Shown here: one piece after another, positions 44,741 through 53,389 of the stretch
How the letters are laid out: every line of letters starts with the position of its first letter
How positions within the stretch are numbered: the first letter of the stretch is position 1
Source: Streptomyces sp. NBC_01463
GTDB lineage: Bacteria; Actinomycetota; Actinomycetes; Streptomycetales; Streptomycetaceae
DNA: 64,000 nucleotides
Direction: 5' to 3'
Assembly (NCBI GenBank): GCA_036227345.1
Contig: CP109468.1
Coordinates: forward strand, 5,394,001 to 5,458,000
Position numbers and translations under genes: made by a program
Notes under the pieces: model-generated
What the model saw: the letters and a program-made list of their open reading frames with translations, nothing else
The model's database searches: none
What the model was told of the DNA's origin: nothing

Positions 44741-45112
44741 TCAGCAGGCGCAGAGACAGAACGGGTGCCCGGCCGGATCGGCGTACACCCGGAACGTCCG
44801 CTCCCGGTCCGCCGCGTCGAGCACCGTCGCACCCAGCGCCAGCGCCTCCCGCTCCGCAGCGTCCAGATCCGGCACCTTCAGGTCGAGGTGCGACTGCTGC
44901 GAGCCGTCCGCACTCGGCCACCGCGGCGGTACGAAGCCGGGCGCGGCCTGGAAGGCCAGCGGCGTGCCGAAGTCGCCGGTGAGGTCGACCCACCTGTCGT
45001 CGTTGTCCTCCATCACGGTGACCTTGCCGCCCAGCAGCCCGGCGTAGAAGCCGGCGAGGGCCAGGGGGTCCGGACAGTCCAGGACGACGGCACCCAGTGT
45101 GGCGATGGCCAT
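44741..45112 (-). CDS. VOC family protein
   Basis: The 123-aa protein is a glyoxalase/bleomycin-resistance fold (VOC) protein: LGAVVLDCPDPLALAGFYAGLLGG opens the first module and SHLDLKVPDLDAAEREALALGA the second. The C-terminus carries a Cys-x-Cys end (GHPFCLCAC). The start is ATG 45112, behind an excellent AAGGAGGAAACG. The reaction cannot be assigned. Adjacent genes are the M19 dipeptidase and UDP-glucose dehydrogenase. Confidence 0.85.
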   Translation of the reverse strand: MAIATLGAVVLDCPDPLALAGFYAGLLGGKVTVMEDNDDRWVDLTGDFGTPLAFQAAPGFVPPRWPSADGSQQSHLDLKVPDLDAAEREALALGATVLDAADRERTFRVYADPAGHPFCLCAC

Positions 45113-45175
45113 GACGTTTCCTCCTTGGGCGGATCTGATCGGTCGGCGGAGAGGCGGAGACGGCGGCGGTGCGGG

Positions 45176-46519
45176 TCAGGCCTTCGGCCGTCCCATCGCC
45201 CGGTAGGTCCAGCCGGCCTCGCGCCACACGGCCGGGTCCAGGGCGTTGCGCCCGTCGAGGATGATGCGGTGGCCGGTGACCTCGCCCAGCGCCTCCGGGT
45301 CCAGCTCGCGGAACTCGCGCCACTCGGTGAGGTGCAGCACGACATCCGCGCCGCGCACGGCGTCCAGGGCGGTGTCGGCGTAGCCGAGGGTGGGGAAGAG
45401 CCGCCGTGCGTTGTCCATGCCCTTCGGGTCGAAGACCGTGACCTGGCCGCCCTGGAGGTGGATCTGTCCGGCGACGTTCAGCGCCGGCGAGTCCCGTACG
45501 TCGTCCGAGTCCGGCTTGAACGTCGCGCCGAGCACGGCCACGCGCTTGCCGAGGAACGAGTCGCCGCCGACGGCCTCCCGGGCCAGCTCGACCATGTGGC
45601 CGCGGCGGCGCATGTTGATGGAGTCGACCTCGCGGAGGAAGGTCAGCGCCTGGTCGGCGCCCAGCTCACCGGCGCGCGCCATGAAGGCGCGGATGTCCTT
45701 GGGGAGGCAGCCGCCGCCGAAGCCGATGCCGGCGCGCAGGAACTTCTTCCCGATGCGTTCGTCGTGGCCGATCGCCTCGGCCAGCTTCACCACGTCTCCG
45801 TCGGCGGCCTCGCAGACCTCCGCCATGGCGTTGATGAACGAGATCTTGGTGGCGAGGAAGGAGTTGGCGGAGGTCTTCACCAGCTCGGCGGTCGGGAAGT
45901 CCGTCACCACGAACGGTGACCCCTCCGCGACCGGCGCGGCGTACACCTCGCGCAGCAGCTTCTCGGCCCGCTCGCTCTCCACGCCGACCACGATCCGGTC
46001 GGGGTGCAGGGTGTCGTTGACGGCGAAGCCCTCGCGGAGGAACTCCGGGTTCCAGGCCAGCTCGGCGCCCTCGCCCACGGGGGCGAGCTCGACGAGCCGG
46101 GCCGCGAGCCGGGCCGCGGAGCCGACCGGCACGGTTGACTTGCCGACGACGAGGGCGGGCCTGGTCAGCAGGGGGGCCAGCGAGTCGAAGGCGCTGTCGA
46201 CGTAGCTCATGTCGCAGGCGTACTCGCCGTGCTTCTGCGGCGTATTGGTGCAGACGAAATGCACATCGCCGAATTCGGCGACCTCTTCCCACGAGGTGGT
46301 GAAGCGCAGCCGCCCGGTGGCGCCCTCGATGCCCGCGACGTGCTTCTTCAGGATCTCCTCGAGCCCCGGCTCGTACATCGGGACCCGGCCGGCGGACAGC
46401 ATCTCGATCTTCTCGGGCACGACGTCGAGCCCCAGGACCTCGAAGCCCAGTTCCGCCATGGCCGCGGCGTGGGTGGCGCCGAGATAGCCGGTGCCGATCA
46501 CAGTGATCCTGAGGGCCAT
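45176..46519 (-). CDS. ugd: UDP-glucose 6-dehydrogenase
   Basis: The 447-aa enzyme oxidises UDP-glucose to UDP-glucuronate. The NAD motif GTGYLG opens the protein, VCTNTPQ and VGKSTVPVGS follow, the catalytic Cys lies in IGFGGGCLPKDIRAF near residue 260, and FKPDSDDVRDSPAL marks the C-terminal domain. ATG 46519 has AGGAGC 6 nt upstream. UDP-glucuronate feeds cell-wall glycopolymers or capsule; the LCP cluster 8 kb away would attach such polymers. It is divergent from the acyl-CoA dehydrogenase. Confidence 0.94.
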   Translation of the reverse strand: MALRITVIGTGYLGATHAAAMAELGFEVLGLDVVPEKIEMLSAGRVPMYEPGLEEILKKHVAGIEGATGRLRFTTSWEEVAEFGDVHFVCTNTPQKHGEYACDMSYVDSAFDSLAPLLTRPALVVGKSTVPVGSAARLAARLVELAPVGEGAELAWNPEFLREGFAVNDTLHPDRIVVGVESERAEKLLREVYAAPVAEGSPFVVTDFPTAELVKTSANSFLATKISFINAMAEVCEAADGDVVKLAEAIGHDERIGKKFLRAGIGFGGGCLPKDIRAFMARAGELGADQALTFLREVDSINMRRRGHMVELAREAVGGDSFLGKRVAVLGATFKPDSDDVRDSPALNVAGQIHLQGGQVTVFDPKGMDNARRLFPTLGYADTALDAVRGADVVLHLTEWREFRELDPEALGEVTGHRIILDGRNALDPAVWREAGWTYRAMGRPKA

Positions 46520-46684
46520 GTAGTGCTCCTGTGAGATGCGGACAGACGTGCGGTGAACGAGCATAGTCCTGCCTCTGAAACGTCCCATTCCGGCTGTCGT
46601 GAAGCTCACGGCCCGCGCGCGTATGCCTGGGCGGGGTGCGGCGCCTAAAATTGGGTTACTTAACGGTAGTTAGCATCTTGGGGA

Positions 46685-47851
46685 GTGAGCGTCTTGGCGG
46701 GTTCGACCGATTTCGACCTGTACCGTCCGGCCGAGGAGCACGACATGCTCCGGGAGACGGTGCGTGCGCTCGCCGAGGCGAAGATCGCCCCGTTCGCCGC
46801 CGCGGTCGACGAGGAGGCCCGCTTCCCGCAGGAGGCGCTGGACGCCCTCACCGCCGCCGACCTGCACGCGGTCCACGTACCCGAGGAGTACGGCGGCGCC
46901 GGCGCCGACGCGCTCGCCACGGTCATCGTGATCGAGGAGGTGGCCCGCGCCTGCGTCTCCTCCTCCCTGATCCCCGCCGTGAACAAGCTCGGCTCGCTCC
47001 CGGTGATCCTCTCCGGCTCGGAGGACCTGAAGAAGAAGTACCTTGGCCCGCTCGCCAAGGGCGACGCGATGTTCTCGTACGCCCTCTCCGAGCCGGACGC
47101 GGGCTCCGACGCCGCCGGCATGAAGACGAAGGCCGTACGCGACGGCGACTTCTGGGTCCTCAACGGCGTGAAGCGCTGGATCACCAACGCGGGCGTCTCC
47201 GAGTACTACACGGTCATGGCGGTCACCGATCCGACCAAGCGCTCCAAGGGCATCTCGGCCTTCGTCGTCGAGAAGTCCGACGAGGGCGTCTCCTTCGGCG
47301 CCCCGGAGAAGAAGCTCGGCATCAAGGGCTCCCCGACCCGCGAGGTCTACTTCGACAACGTCCGTATCCCCGCCGACCGCATGATCGGCGAGGAGGGCAC
47401 GGGCTTCGCCACCGCGATGAAGACCCTGGACCACACCCGCATCACGATCGCGGCCCAGGCACTCGGCGTCGCGCAGGGCGCCCTCGACTACGCCAAGGGC
47501 TACGTCCAGGAGCGCAAGCAGTTCGGCAAGCCGATCGGCGACTTCCAGGGCGTGCAGTTCATGCTCGCCGACATGGCCATGAAGCTGGAGGCGGCCCGCC
47601 AGCTCACCTACTCGGCCGCCGCCAAGTCCGAGCGCCTCGACGGCGACCTCACCTTCTTCGGTGCCGCGGCCAAGTGCTTCGCCTCCGACGTCGCGATGGA
47701 GGTCACCACGGACGCGGTCCAGCTGCTGGGCGGCTACGGCTACACGCGGGACTACCCCGTGGAGCGGATGATGCGCGACGCGAAGATCACCCAGATCTAC
47801 GAGGGCACGAACCAGGTCCAGCGGATCGTGATGGCCCGCAACCTGCCGTAA
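46685..47851 (+). CDS. Acyl-CoA dehydrogenase
   Basis: The 388-aa flavoprotein performs the first step of beta-oxidation type reactions. Motifs: YALSEPDAGSDAAGMKT (substrate/FAD), WITNAGVSEYYTVMAV, and the end ALQL-type pattern DAVQLLGGYGYTRDYPVERMMRDAKITQIYEGTNQVQR, with Glu as catalytic base in the final motif (YEGT). GTG 46685 has a GGGGA directly upstream; TTG 46694 (AGSTDFDLYRP) is better spaced and may be the true start. TAAC-GGTA-GTTA at 46667-46678 is a possible operator. Confidence 0.93.
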   Translation: MSVLAGSTDFDLYRPAEEHDMLRETVRALAEAKIAPFAAAVDEEARFPQEALDALTAADLHAVHVPEEYGGAGADALATVIVIEEVARACVSSSLIPAVNKLGSLPVILSGSEDLKKKYLGPLAKGDAMFSYALSEPDAGSDAAGMKTKAVRDGDFWVLNGVKRWITNAGVSEYYTVMAVTDPTKRSKGISAFVVEKSDEGVSFGAPEKKLGIKGSPTREVYFDNVRIPADRMIGEEGTGFATAMKTLDHTRITIAAQALGVAQGALDYAKGYVQERKQFGKPIGDFQGVQFMLADMAMKLEAARQLTYSAAAKSERLDGDLTFFGAAAKCFASDVAMEVTTDAVQLLGGYGYTRDYPVERMMRDAKITQIYEGTNQVQRIVMARNLP

Positions 47852-47871
47852 CGCTCCCGCGCACCGGCATC

Positions 47872-47914
47872 GCAGAGCGCCCCGCACCCGGATTCCCGGG
47901 GCGGGGCGCTCTGC
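47872..47914. terminator. Terminator between acyl-CoA dehydrogenase and tetR
   Basis: GCAGAGCGCCCCGC (47872-47885) pairs perfectly with 47901-47914; the 15-nt loop can itself pair (CCGG/CCGG). Confidence 0.82.
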
Positions 47915-47933
47915 CGTGCCGGTGGTCCGCGTC

Positions 47934-48572
47934 CTAGCCCGCGGCCCGGCCCCTGATCCCGCCGAGCACGGTGTCGAGCATCCGGTCGAACTCCGTCACG
48001 GACCCGAAGCCGTCCATGAAGGGGGCGAGGGCGGCCAGGGACGGATGGGCCCCGGCGTCGAACGCGGGCACCGGAGCCGGGCCCTCGGGCCCGTCGCCGG
48101 TGCGCGCCAGTAGGTGCCCGTTGAGGAAGCTGAACAGCACCATCGGCGCGTCCGCGACCACCCGGTCGGGCAGGCCGGCCGCACGCATCGCGGTGACCAG
48201 CCGCTCCAGGGCGGTGATGGCGACCGGTGAGGTCTGGGCGCGCGTCACCAGCAGCGGGAACACCCGGGGGTGCCGGTAGGCCATGTCGCGGTAGGCGTGC
48301 GCCGTCCGGCGGGCGACGTCCTCCCACTCGCCGGCCGTGTCCTCGTCCGTGGCGGCCGCCACCTCGTCGAGCACCGCCTCGGACGCCGCGTCCAGGAGGG
48401 CCGCCTTGCCCTTGATGTGGTGGTAGATCGACATCGGGTCGACCCCGAGCTCCTGAGCGAGCCGCCGCACGCCGAAGCGCTCCAGCCCGTCGCGGTCGAC
48501 CAGCGCGACGGAGGCGCGGGCGATGCGCCCGCGGTCGAGTCCCGCCGAGGTCCCCTGGGTTCGTCCGGCCAC
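47934..48572 (-). CDS. TetR family repressor
   Basis: The 212-aa regulator has an N-terminal helix-turn-helix (IARASVALVDRDGLERFGVRRLAQELGVDPMSIYHHIKGKAALLDA) and a helical ligand domain of the tetracycline-repressor-like C type. GTG 48572 is chosen because GGGAG sits 5 nt upstream; GTG 48578 is an alternative. It is divergent from an alpha/beta hydrolase gene, and the gap holds two copies of an AAACCTAC dyad, so it most likely represses itself and the hydrolase operon. Confidence 0.9.
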   Translation of the reverse strand: MAGRTQGTSAGLDRGRIARASVALVDRDGLERFGVRRLAQELGVDPMSIYHHIKGKAALLDAASEAVLDEVAAATDEDTAGEWEDVARRTAHAYRDMAYRHPRVFPLLVTRAQTSPVAITALERLVTAMRAAGLPDRVVADAPMVLFSFLNGHLLARTGDGPEGPAPVPAFDAGAHPSLAALAPFMDGFGSVTEFDRMLDTVLGGIRGRAAG

Positions 48573-48592
48573 GGCCACTCCCTTTCCTTGCC

Positions 48593-48645
48593 AAACCTAC
48601 ACCGTAGAAACTACCGTGCGGATCGCAAACCTACGGCGTAGGTTT
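48593..48645. promoter_or_regulatory. Two TetR operators
   Basis: AAACCTACGGCGTAGGTTT (48627-48645) is a perfect dyad with 8-nt arms. A second, partial copy AAACCTAC-ACC-GTAG lies at 48593-48607. Both are in the 109-bp gap between tetR and the hydrolase gene. Confidence 0.8.
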
Positions 48646-48681
48646 TAAGCGCCGGTCCATGAGTCCGACGAAGGAGGAGCC

Positions 48682-49644
48682 ATGACTGAGACCACTGCCG
48701 TCGAGCGGCCGCCGGAGCCCGACTGGGAGGCGGTGACGGCCGGGGAGCTGATCGCCTACCGCGACGCGGAGAACCGCTGGCGGGCGTCCGGCGCGGCCCG
48801 GGCGTTCCTCGGCGAGCCGGATCCCGGTGCCGGGATCGGCTGGCAGGAGGTGGCGCTGCCCGGCCGCGCGCTCCCGGTCCGGGTGTACCGGCCGGCCCCC
48901 GCGCGCGACGGCGAAGGCGCCGAGGGGGCAGGGCTGCCGCTGGTGCTCCATGTGCACGGAGGCAGTTTCGTGGGGACGGCGGCGCAGTGCGACTGGGCCA
49001 ACAGCCACCTCGCCGCCCGTCTGCCCGCGGTCGTCGTCTCGGTCGAGCACCGCCTCCTCGCCCCGGGGACCCCGCTGTCGGCGGCCGCCGACGACGGCTG
49101 GGACGTGCTCCGGCACGTGCTGCGGCATGCGGCGGAGTGGGGCGTCGACCCCGCGCGCACGGCCGTGTTCGGCGAGAGCTGCGGTGCGTTGATCAGCGCC
49201 CTGACGGCGATCCGTGCGAGGGAGTCCGGGCTGGAGCTCCGGGCGCAGGTGCTGGTCAACCCCGCCGTCGATGTGACCGGGACGATGTTCGACTACGCCT
49301 CGATGACCGAGTACGCGGAGAGCCCGACGCGCGCCGCACCGCTGCTGCGCTTCTTCCGGCAGCTCTCCGCCCCGCCGGGCACCGACGCACGCGCGCTCTC
49401 GCCGCTGTACGCCGACAGCCTGAGCGGGCTGGCCCCCGCCCTCGTGGTGGTGCCGACCCAGGACGCGGTGGCCGATCACGGCCGCCGCTACGCCGAACGC
49501 CTGCGGGAGGCCGGGACCCCGGCCCGGCTCACCGAGTACTCGGGCGCCCGGCACGCCTTCCTCACCCTGCCGGGCGTGGAACCCCAGGCCGAGGCCGCAC
49601 GGGCGGAGATCCTCGGCTTCCTCCGCGCAGCCCTCGCCGGGTGA
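48682..49644 (+). CDS. HSL-type alpha/beta hydrolase
   Basis: The 320-aa hydrolase belongs to the hormone-sensitive-lipase-like group: oxyanion motif HVHGGSFVGTAAQCD near residue 95, nucleophile FGESCGALIS near 170, acid residue in VVPTQDAVADHGRRY and His in GARHAFLTL. Unusually, Cys follows the catalytic Ser where Ala is typical (GDSAG). ATG 48682 has GAAGGAGGAG upstream. It opens a three-gene set controlled by the divergent TetR protein; the substrate is probably an ester related to the TetR ligand. Confidence 0.9.
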   Translation: MTETTAVERPPEPDWEAVTAGELIAYRDAENRWRASGAARAFLGEPDPGAGIGWQEVALPGRALPVRVYRPAPARDGEGAEGAGLPLVLHVHGGSFVGTAAQCDWANSHLAARLPAVVVSVEHRLLAPGTPLSAAADDGWDVLRHVLRHAAEWGVDPARTAVFGESCGALISALTAIRARESGLELRAQVLVNPAVDVTGTMFDYASMTEYAESPTRAAPLLRFFRQLSAPPGTDARALSPLYADSLSGLAPALVVVPTQDAVADHGRRYAERLREAGTPARLTEYSGARHAFLTLPGVEPQAEAARAEILGFLRAALAG

Positions 49645-49697
49645 CCGGAGGAGCCGCACGACCGCAACGACCACGTGACCGGAAAGGAAGCACTCCG

Positions 49698-50156
49698 ATG
49701 ACGAAGACACGCTCCGCGCGAGGGGCGGCCGGCGCGATGTACGCGGGCCTCGGGCTCACCGTCGCGGCGACCGTCCTCCCGTACGTCGACCGCGCCACCA
49801 CCCATCGGCTCGCCGACCACATCCGGGCCGGCTATCCCTCGTACACCCGGACGCGGGTCGATTCGGCCGTCACCACCTGGCTGGTCCTGCTGTCCGTCAT
49901 CGGGGCCCTGGGCGTCGCGGCCTGGATCTGGACGGCCTGGGCCGTCAGGGCGGACAAACGGTGGGCCCGGCCGGCCGCGACCGTGCTGCTCGTCCTGGGC
50001 GTCGGCACCGGCCTGACCGGACTGCTCACCAGGGACACCTCGGGCGAGACCGGCCTGCCGCCGGAACTGGGCTGGGCCGGGATGGCGCCCTGCCTGGCCG
50101 CACTCCTGGCGGTCGCGCTGCTGTGGCGGCGGCCGCGGGTTCCGGGCCGGGGCTGA
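49698..50156 (+). CDS. Four-helix membrane protein
   Basis: The 152-aa protein (ATG 49698, GGAAAGGAAG upstream) has four hydrophobic helices (AGAMYAGLGLTVAATVLPYV, WLVLLSVIGALGVAAWIWTAW, AATVLLVLGVGTGLTGLL, MAPCLAALLAVALLW). The first loop is Arg/Thr-rich (RATTHRLADHIRAGYPSYTRTR). I do not recognise the family. It lies 53 nt after the hydrolase and 54 nt before the P5CR-like gene, probably in the same operon. Confidence 0.75.
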   Translation: MTKTRSARGAAGAMYAGLGLTVAATVLPYVDRATTHRLADHIRAGYPSYTRTRVDSAVTTWLVLLSVIGALGVAAWIWTAWAVRADKRWARPAATVLLVLGVGTGLTGLLTRDTSGETGLPPELGWAGMAPCLAALLAVALLWRRPRVPGRG

Positions 50157-50210
50157 GGGCATCACCTCATGGTTCACCGCCGGCCACCACGCACCACGGA
50201 GGAAGAGACA

Positions 50211-50990
50211 GTGCTGAAGCGCATCGGGATCATCGGGGTGGGCGAGATCGGCCGCGCCCTCGTGGCGGGGCTCTGCGACGGCGTCGAGAAGCCGCCGCAG
50301 GTGTTCCTCTCCCCACGCGGGGCCGGTACGGCCGCTGAGCTGGCCGCGCGCCACCCCGACGTACGGGTCTGCGCGGACAACCAGGAGGTGGCGGACCGCG
50401 CGGAGGTGCTGGTCATCGCCGTACGCCGCCGGGACCGGCACGAGGCGCTCGCGGGCCTGCGGGTGGCCGACGGCACGACCGTGATCAACGTGATGGCCGG
50501 CGTGGCCACCGAGGAACTGCGCCGGATCCTGGACACCGGCGCCGCGCTCGTCCGGGCGATCCCGCTGCCCGCCGTACGCGAACGCCGCTCCGTCACGGTC
50601 GTCCACCCGTCGCACCCGGTGGCGGACGCCCTCTTCGACGAGCTGGGCGGGGCCCTCCCCGTCGCGGACGAGGCGGCCTTCGACGTCTTCTCCGCGCTCA
50701 CGGGGACGCTGACCGCCCACTACGCGTACCTCGCCACGCTCACGACGTGGGCCGCGGACCACGGCATCGCCTCCGCCGACGCCGACCGCTACGTCCGCGG
50801 ACTCTTCCGGGGCGTCGGCCGCACCCTGAGCGACGACACCCGCTCCCTGCGGCAGCTCGCCGCCGACCACGAGACCCCCGGCGGGAACAACGAACGCGTC
50901 CGCACCACGTGGTTCGGCCCGGCCAACGCCGAGGCGCTCGGCAGCACCCTCGACGGCCTCCTCGCGGACCTGCGGCAGCCCCGGGCATGA
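50211..50990 (+). CDS. Pyrroline-5-carboxylate reductase-like oxidoreductase
   Basis: The 259-aa protein starts at GTG 50211, behind GGAGGAAG. The N-terminal Rossmann fold (RIGIIGVGEIGRALVAGL) and VINVMAGVATEELRRIL are typical of ProC-like NAD(P)-dependent reductases, and the C-terminal half is helical with a conserved-looking HETPGGNNERV stretch like the HPGGTTIAG-type motif of P5CR. It may reduce an imine rather than be the housekeeping ProC. It is the last gene of the TetR-controlled set; a hairpin follows. Confidence 0.82.
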   Translation: MLKRIGIIGVGEIGRALVAGLCDGVEKPPQVFLSPRGAGTAAELAARHPDVRVCADNQEVADRAEVLVIAVRRRDRHEALAGLRVADGTTVINVMAGVATEELRRILDTGAALVRAIPLPAVRERRSVTVVHPSHPVADALFDELGGALPVADEAAFDVFSALTGTLTAHYAYLATLTTWAADHGIASADADRYVRGLFRGVGRTLSDDTRSLRQLAADHETPGGNNERVRTTWFGPANAEALGSTLDGLLADLRQPRA

Positions 50991-51001
50991 CGTGCGGCGA
51001 A

Positions 51002-51023
51002 GGCCGGGCCCGAGGGCCCGGCC
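51002..51023 (+). terminator. Palindrome after P5CR-like gene
   Basis: GGCCGGGCCC (51002-51011) and GGGCCCGGCC (51014-51023) pair perfectly with a 2-nt centre, 11 nt after the stop. The small loop makes the call moderate. Confidence 0.55.
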
Positions 51024-51044
51024 AGGACCCGCTGAGGCATGATC

Positions 51045-51506
51045 ATGGGCATGGGACACCCTCATCTGCCGACCACCGAAGCCGCCGTCACCGCAGTCCG
51101 TGAGGTCGCGCGCACGTACAACCTGGAGCTGACCGTCACCGACGACATCGGGGCCGACCAGACCTCCCGGCGCACCTCGGCGGGCGCCTTCGCGGTGCTG
51201 GACACGGACGGGTCGCTCCCGCACGAGGCGTTCATCGAGCTGGGCGGCGCACCCGCCGTCACCGTCCAGGTCTTTCCCGAGGACGACGCGAAGATCACCG
51301 TCGACGGGGTGGAGTTCGCGGACCTTCCCCGCGACTCCGTGCCGGCGTTCCTGCGCTCCGTGTACGGCGGGACGGCCTTCGTGAAGGGGAAGTTCTTCCC
51401 GCCCGGCCAGTGGCTCGTCGTCCCGCTGCCCGGCGACGAGACCTACAGGGAACTCGTACCGCGCACCATGCTCAGCCCCTGGCTCTCCCGCAACTTCCGT
51501 GGCTGA
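51045..51506 (+). CDS. Hypothetical protein
   Basis: The protein is 153 aa from ATG 51045; in-frame ATG codons at 51039 and 51051 are alternatives, with GAGG at 51034 best spaced for 51045. It is a soluble mixed alpha/beta sequence with motifs TVTDDIGADQTSRRTSAGAF and AFLRSVYGGTAFVKGKFFPPGQWLVVPLPGDETY. I do not recognise a family. The next coding region begins before this one ends or just after, suggesting coupling. Confidence 0.72.
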   Translation: MGMGHPHLPTTEAAVTAVREVARTYNLELTVTDDIGADQTSRRTSAGAFAVLDTDGSLPHEAFIELGGAPAVTVQVFPEDDAKITVDGVEFADLPRDSVPAFLRSVYGGTAFVKGKFFPPGQWLVVPLPGDETYRELVPRTMLSPWLSRNFRG

Positions 51507-51549
51507 GGACGGCACGGGCGGCACCGCGGGGGCTTCTGGAATCGGCCGG

Positions 51550-52143
51550 ATGACCCACGGCACCGCCTCCGACCGCCCTGTCGTCGTCCCCGCCGACCCC
51601 GCGTGGGAGCAGCGCGGCCGGGCCCTGGCCGACCGGCTGCGCGCGGAGATGGGCCCGGCCGCGCTGCGCGTCGAGCACATCGGCTCCACCGCGATTCCCG
51701 GCATGGCGGCCAAGCCGGTCTTCGACCTCCAGGCCAGCGTCGCGGACCTCGGGGCGGCGGCCCTCGCCTTCGAACTCCCGCTGGCCCGGCTGGGCTTCGG
51801 CCGTTCCCCGTACGAACGCGACCACGTCCCCGCGGGCTCCGGCGACGATCCGGCGCGCTGGGCCAAGCGTCTCTGGGTGCGCCGGGGTGGTTCCGGTGCG
51901 GCGGCCGAGGACGTCAACCTGCATGTGCGGGTGGCCGGTTCGCCCAACGAGCGCCTCGCGCTGCTGTTCCGCGACTGGTTCCGGGCCCACCCGGAGGCCG
52001 TGCCCGCCTATGCGGCGTTCAAGCGGACCCTCGCCGCGTCGGTCCCGGACACCGGGACGTACGCGGACGTCAAGGACCCGGTGGTGGACCTGGTGGTCAC
52101 CGTGGCGGAGCCCTGGGCGCGGGCGACGGGCTGGACGCCGTAG
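51550..52143 (+). CDS. GrpB family nucleotidyltransferase-like protein
   Basis: The protein is 197 aa from ATG 51550. A longer form from GTG 51499 would overlap the preceding gene by 8 nt and add a Gly-rich leader. The GrpB motif VEHIGSTAIPGMAAKPVFDL near residue 45 is the conserved nucleotidyltransferase-type core (HIGST), followed by R-D-H-V-P and the helical end V-K-D-P-V-V-D-L. In some bacteria the domain is fused to dephospho-CoA kinase. Its cellular role is unknown. Confidence 0.85.
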   Translation: MTHGTASDRPVVVPADPAWEQRGRALADRLRAEMGPAALRVEHIGSTAIPGMAAKPVFDLQASVADLGAAALAFELPLARLGFGRSPYERDHVPAGSGDDPARWAKRLWVRRGGSGAAAEDVNLHVRVAGSPNERLALLFRDWFRAHPEAVPAYAAFKRTLAASVPDTGTYADVKDPVVDLVVTVAEPWARATGWTP

Positions 52144-52257
52144 CGGCCGTCTTCGGACAGTCGCGGACGCCGCGGCCCGTCGGTTGGTCCAGGCAACCGT
52201 GACGGAGCATGCATGCGCGGTAAGTCCCCTTGCGCACAAGGGGCGTTGCTTCCCGCC

Positions 52258-52392
52258 TACAATCCTGCGGTGATCACGCCGACCGGCGTGCCCGAAAGGA
52301 CCGACACGTTGTCCACGCACATACCGGGGCGCAGACCCCGGGCCCGTACCCGTCCGCACTCCATGAGCCGACGGGCGGGCCGATGTCACTGA
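52258..52392 (+). CDS. Possible leaderless small ORF (40 aa)
   Basis: A TACAAT box (52258-52263), a strong -10, is followed 6 nt later by GTG 52270. The reading frame from there codes for 40 residues, rich in Arg and Pro, and stops at 52392, 10 nt inside the next gene, which lacks a ribosome binding site. A leaderless short coding region could couple translation to that gene. No -35 match is seen at 17 nt. A hairpin CCCCTT/AAGGGG lies just upstream (52226-52243). The coding region itself is 52270-52392. Confidence 0.35.
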   Translation, partial: YNPAVITPTGVPERTDTLSTHIPGRRPRARTRPHSMSRRAGRCH

Positions 52393-52865
52393 GCGACGAG
52401 AGACGGCAGGCGGCGGCGGTGTCCGACCTTCCCGCGCCGCTCGCCAGACTGCTCTGGCGGCAGCACACCGTCTACCGCGAGCGCGGCGGCACCGTGGTGA
52501 TCCGCGGCGAGGACGCCGGCCGGTGGATCAGCCTGACGGCCCACGGGGTGGGCCGGGTTCGCGTCCGCACCGGCCGCATCCTGGACGGCGGCACCACCGC
52601 CCCGGCCCGCGCGGAGACCACCGTCCCCCTGGACGGCGACATCGCCCGTCTCGCGGCCTGCTGCCGCGCCCTGCTGGCCGAGACGGCCGACGCGGGGACG
52701 CCGGGGACTCAGGCGCCCGCCCCGGCACGCGGCGGACGGTCCCGGAACGGCTCCCGGAACGGTTCGCGGAAAGGCTTCCGGCGGGGCAGGAGCGGGCGGG
52801 GCACGACCGTGCTGGTCTGCGCCGCCGTGGTCGTCGGGCTGATCGCCGCATCGATGTTCGGATGA
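52383..52865 (+). CDS. Tail-anchored hypothetical membrane protein
   Basis: The 160-aa protein has a soluble N-terminal part with a W-R-Q-H-T-V-Y-R-E-R-G-G-T motif, then a basic segment of SRNGS/SRKGF repeats (about residues 120-140), and a single C-terminal membrane helix (TTVLVCAAVVVGLIAASMFG). It looks like a cytosolic domain fixed to the membrane by its tail. No ribosome binding site precedes ATG 52383. I do not recognise the family. Confidence 0.65.
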   Translation: MSLSDERRQAAAVSDLPAPLARLLWRQHTVYRERGGTVVIRGEDAGRWISLTAHGVGRVRVRTGRILDGGTTAPARAETTVPLDGDIARLAACCRALLAETADAGTPGTQAPAPARGGRSRNGSRNGSRKGFRRGRSGRGTTVLVCAAVVVGLIAASMFG

Positions 52866-52912
52866 GCGGCGCGCCTTCATGAGCCGCGCCCGGTGGCGTA
52901 CCTTCCCTGTGC

Positions 52913-53389
52913 ATGACGGACATCGACAGACTGACCGGCCTGTTCGAGGCGCTGGGGGCCGAAGACGCCCCGGGCTGGGCCGAGTCGGAGGCCGAGGAGA
53001 ACCTTCCTCAGCTGGCCCGGTACCGGTTCCTGCGCATGGTCTGGCAGGACATCGACGCGTGGAGCACGGCGGCCCCCGACTGGGTCGGGGCCTACCGGAA
53101 GGAAGGCCTGGCGGGCGGGGCCGTGGAGCGTGCGGTGCGGCTCGGGCTGACGGCCGGTGAACTGGGGGAGATAGCGCGCGAGGTGGCCAAGGAGACCGCG
53201 TTCGGTCTCCTCTACGGGCTGGCCGAACCCGCCGACGGCGATCTCCCGCCGGAGACCGAGGCGGAACTGCCCGGCTGGTGCCTGGCGGAACTGTCACCGG
53301 AGGGCCGGCCGACGGGCCGGATCCTGGACGCGCTCCACGAGGACCTGGACGAGGCGGAGCCGCAGGGCCCGGCGGGAGGTGCCTCGTGA
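52913..53389 (+). CDS. Hypothetical protein
   Basis: The 158-aa acidic, helical protein contains ARYRFLRMVWQDIDAWSTAAPDWVGAYR near the middle and AGELGEIAREVAKETAFGLLYGLAEP. No membrane segment, Cys pattern or catalytic motif is evident. The start is ATG 52913. The last codons overlap the start of the methyltransferase (GTGA), so the two are translated together. The sequence is not one I can place in a family. Confidence 0.75.
   Translation: MTDIDRLTGLFEALGAEDAPGWAESEAEENLPQLARYRFLRMVWQDIDAWSTAAPDWVGAYRKEGLAGGAVERAVRLGLTAGELGEIAREVAKETAFGLLYGLAEPADGDLPPETEAELPGWCLAELSPEGRPTGRILDALHEDLDEAEPQGPAGGAS

Noticed and set aside
52226..52243. CCCCTT/AAGGGG hairpin as a terminator of the GrpB gene
   Set aside because: The stem is only 6 bp, lies 83 nt from the stop and sits next to a -10 box, so a promoter-proximal role is as likely.
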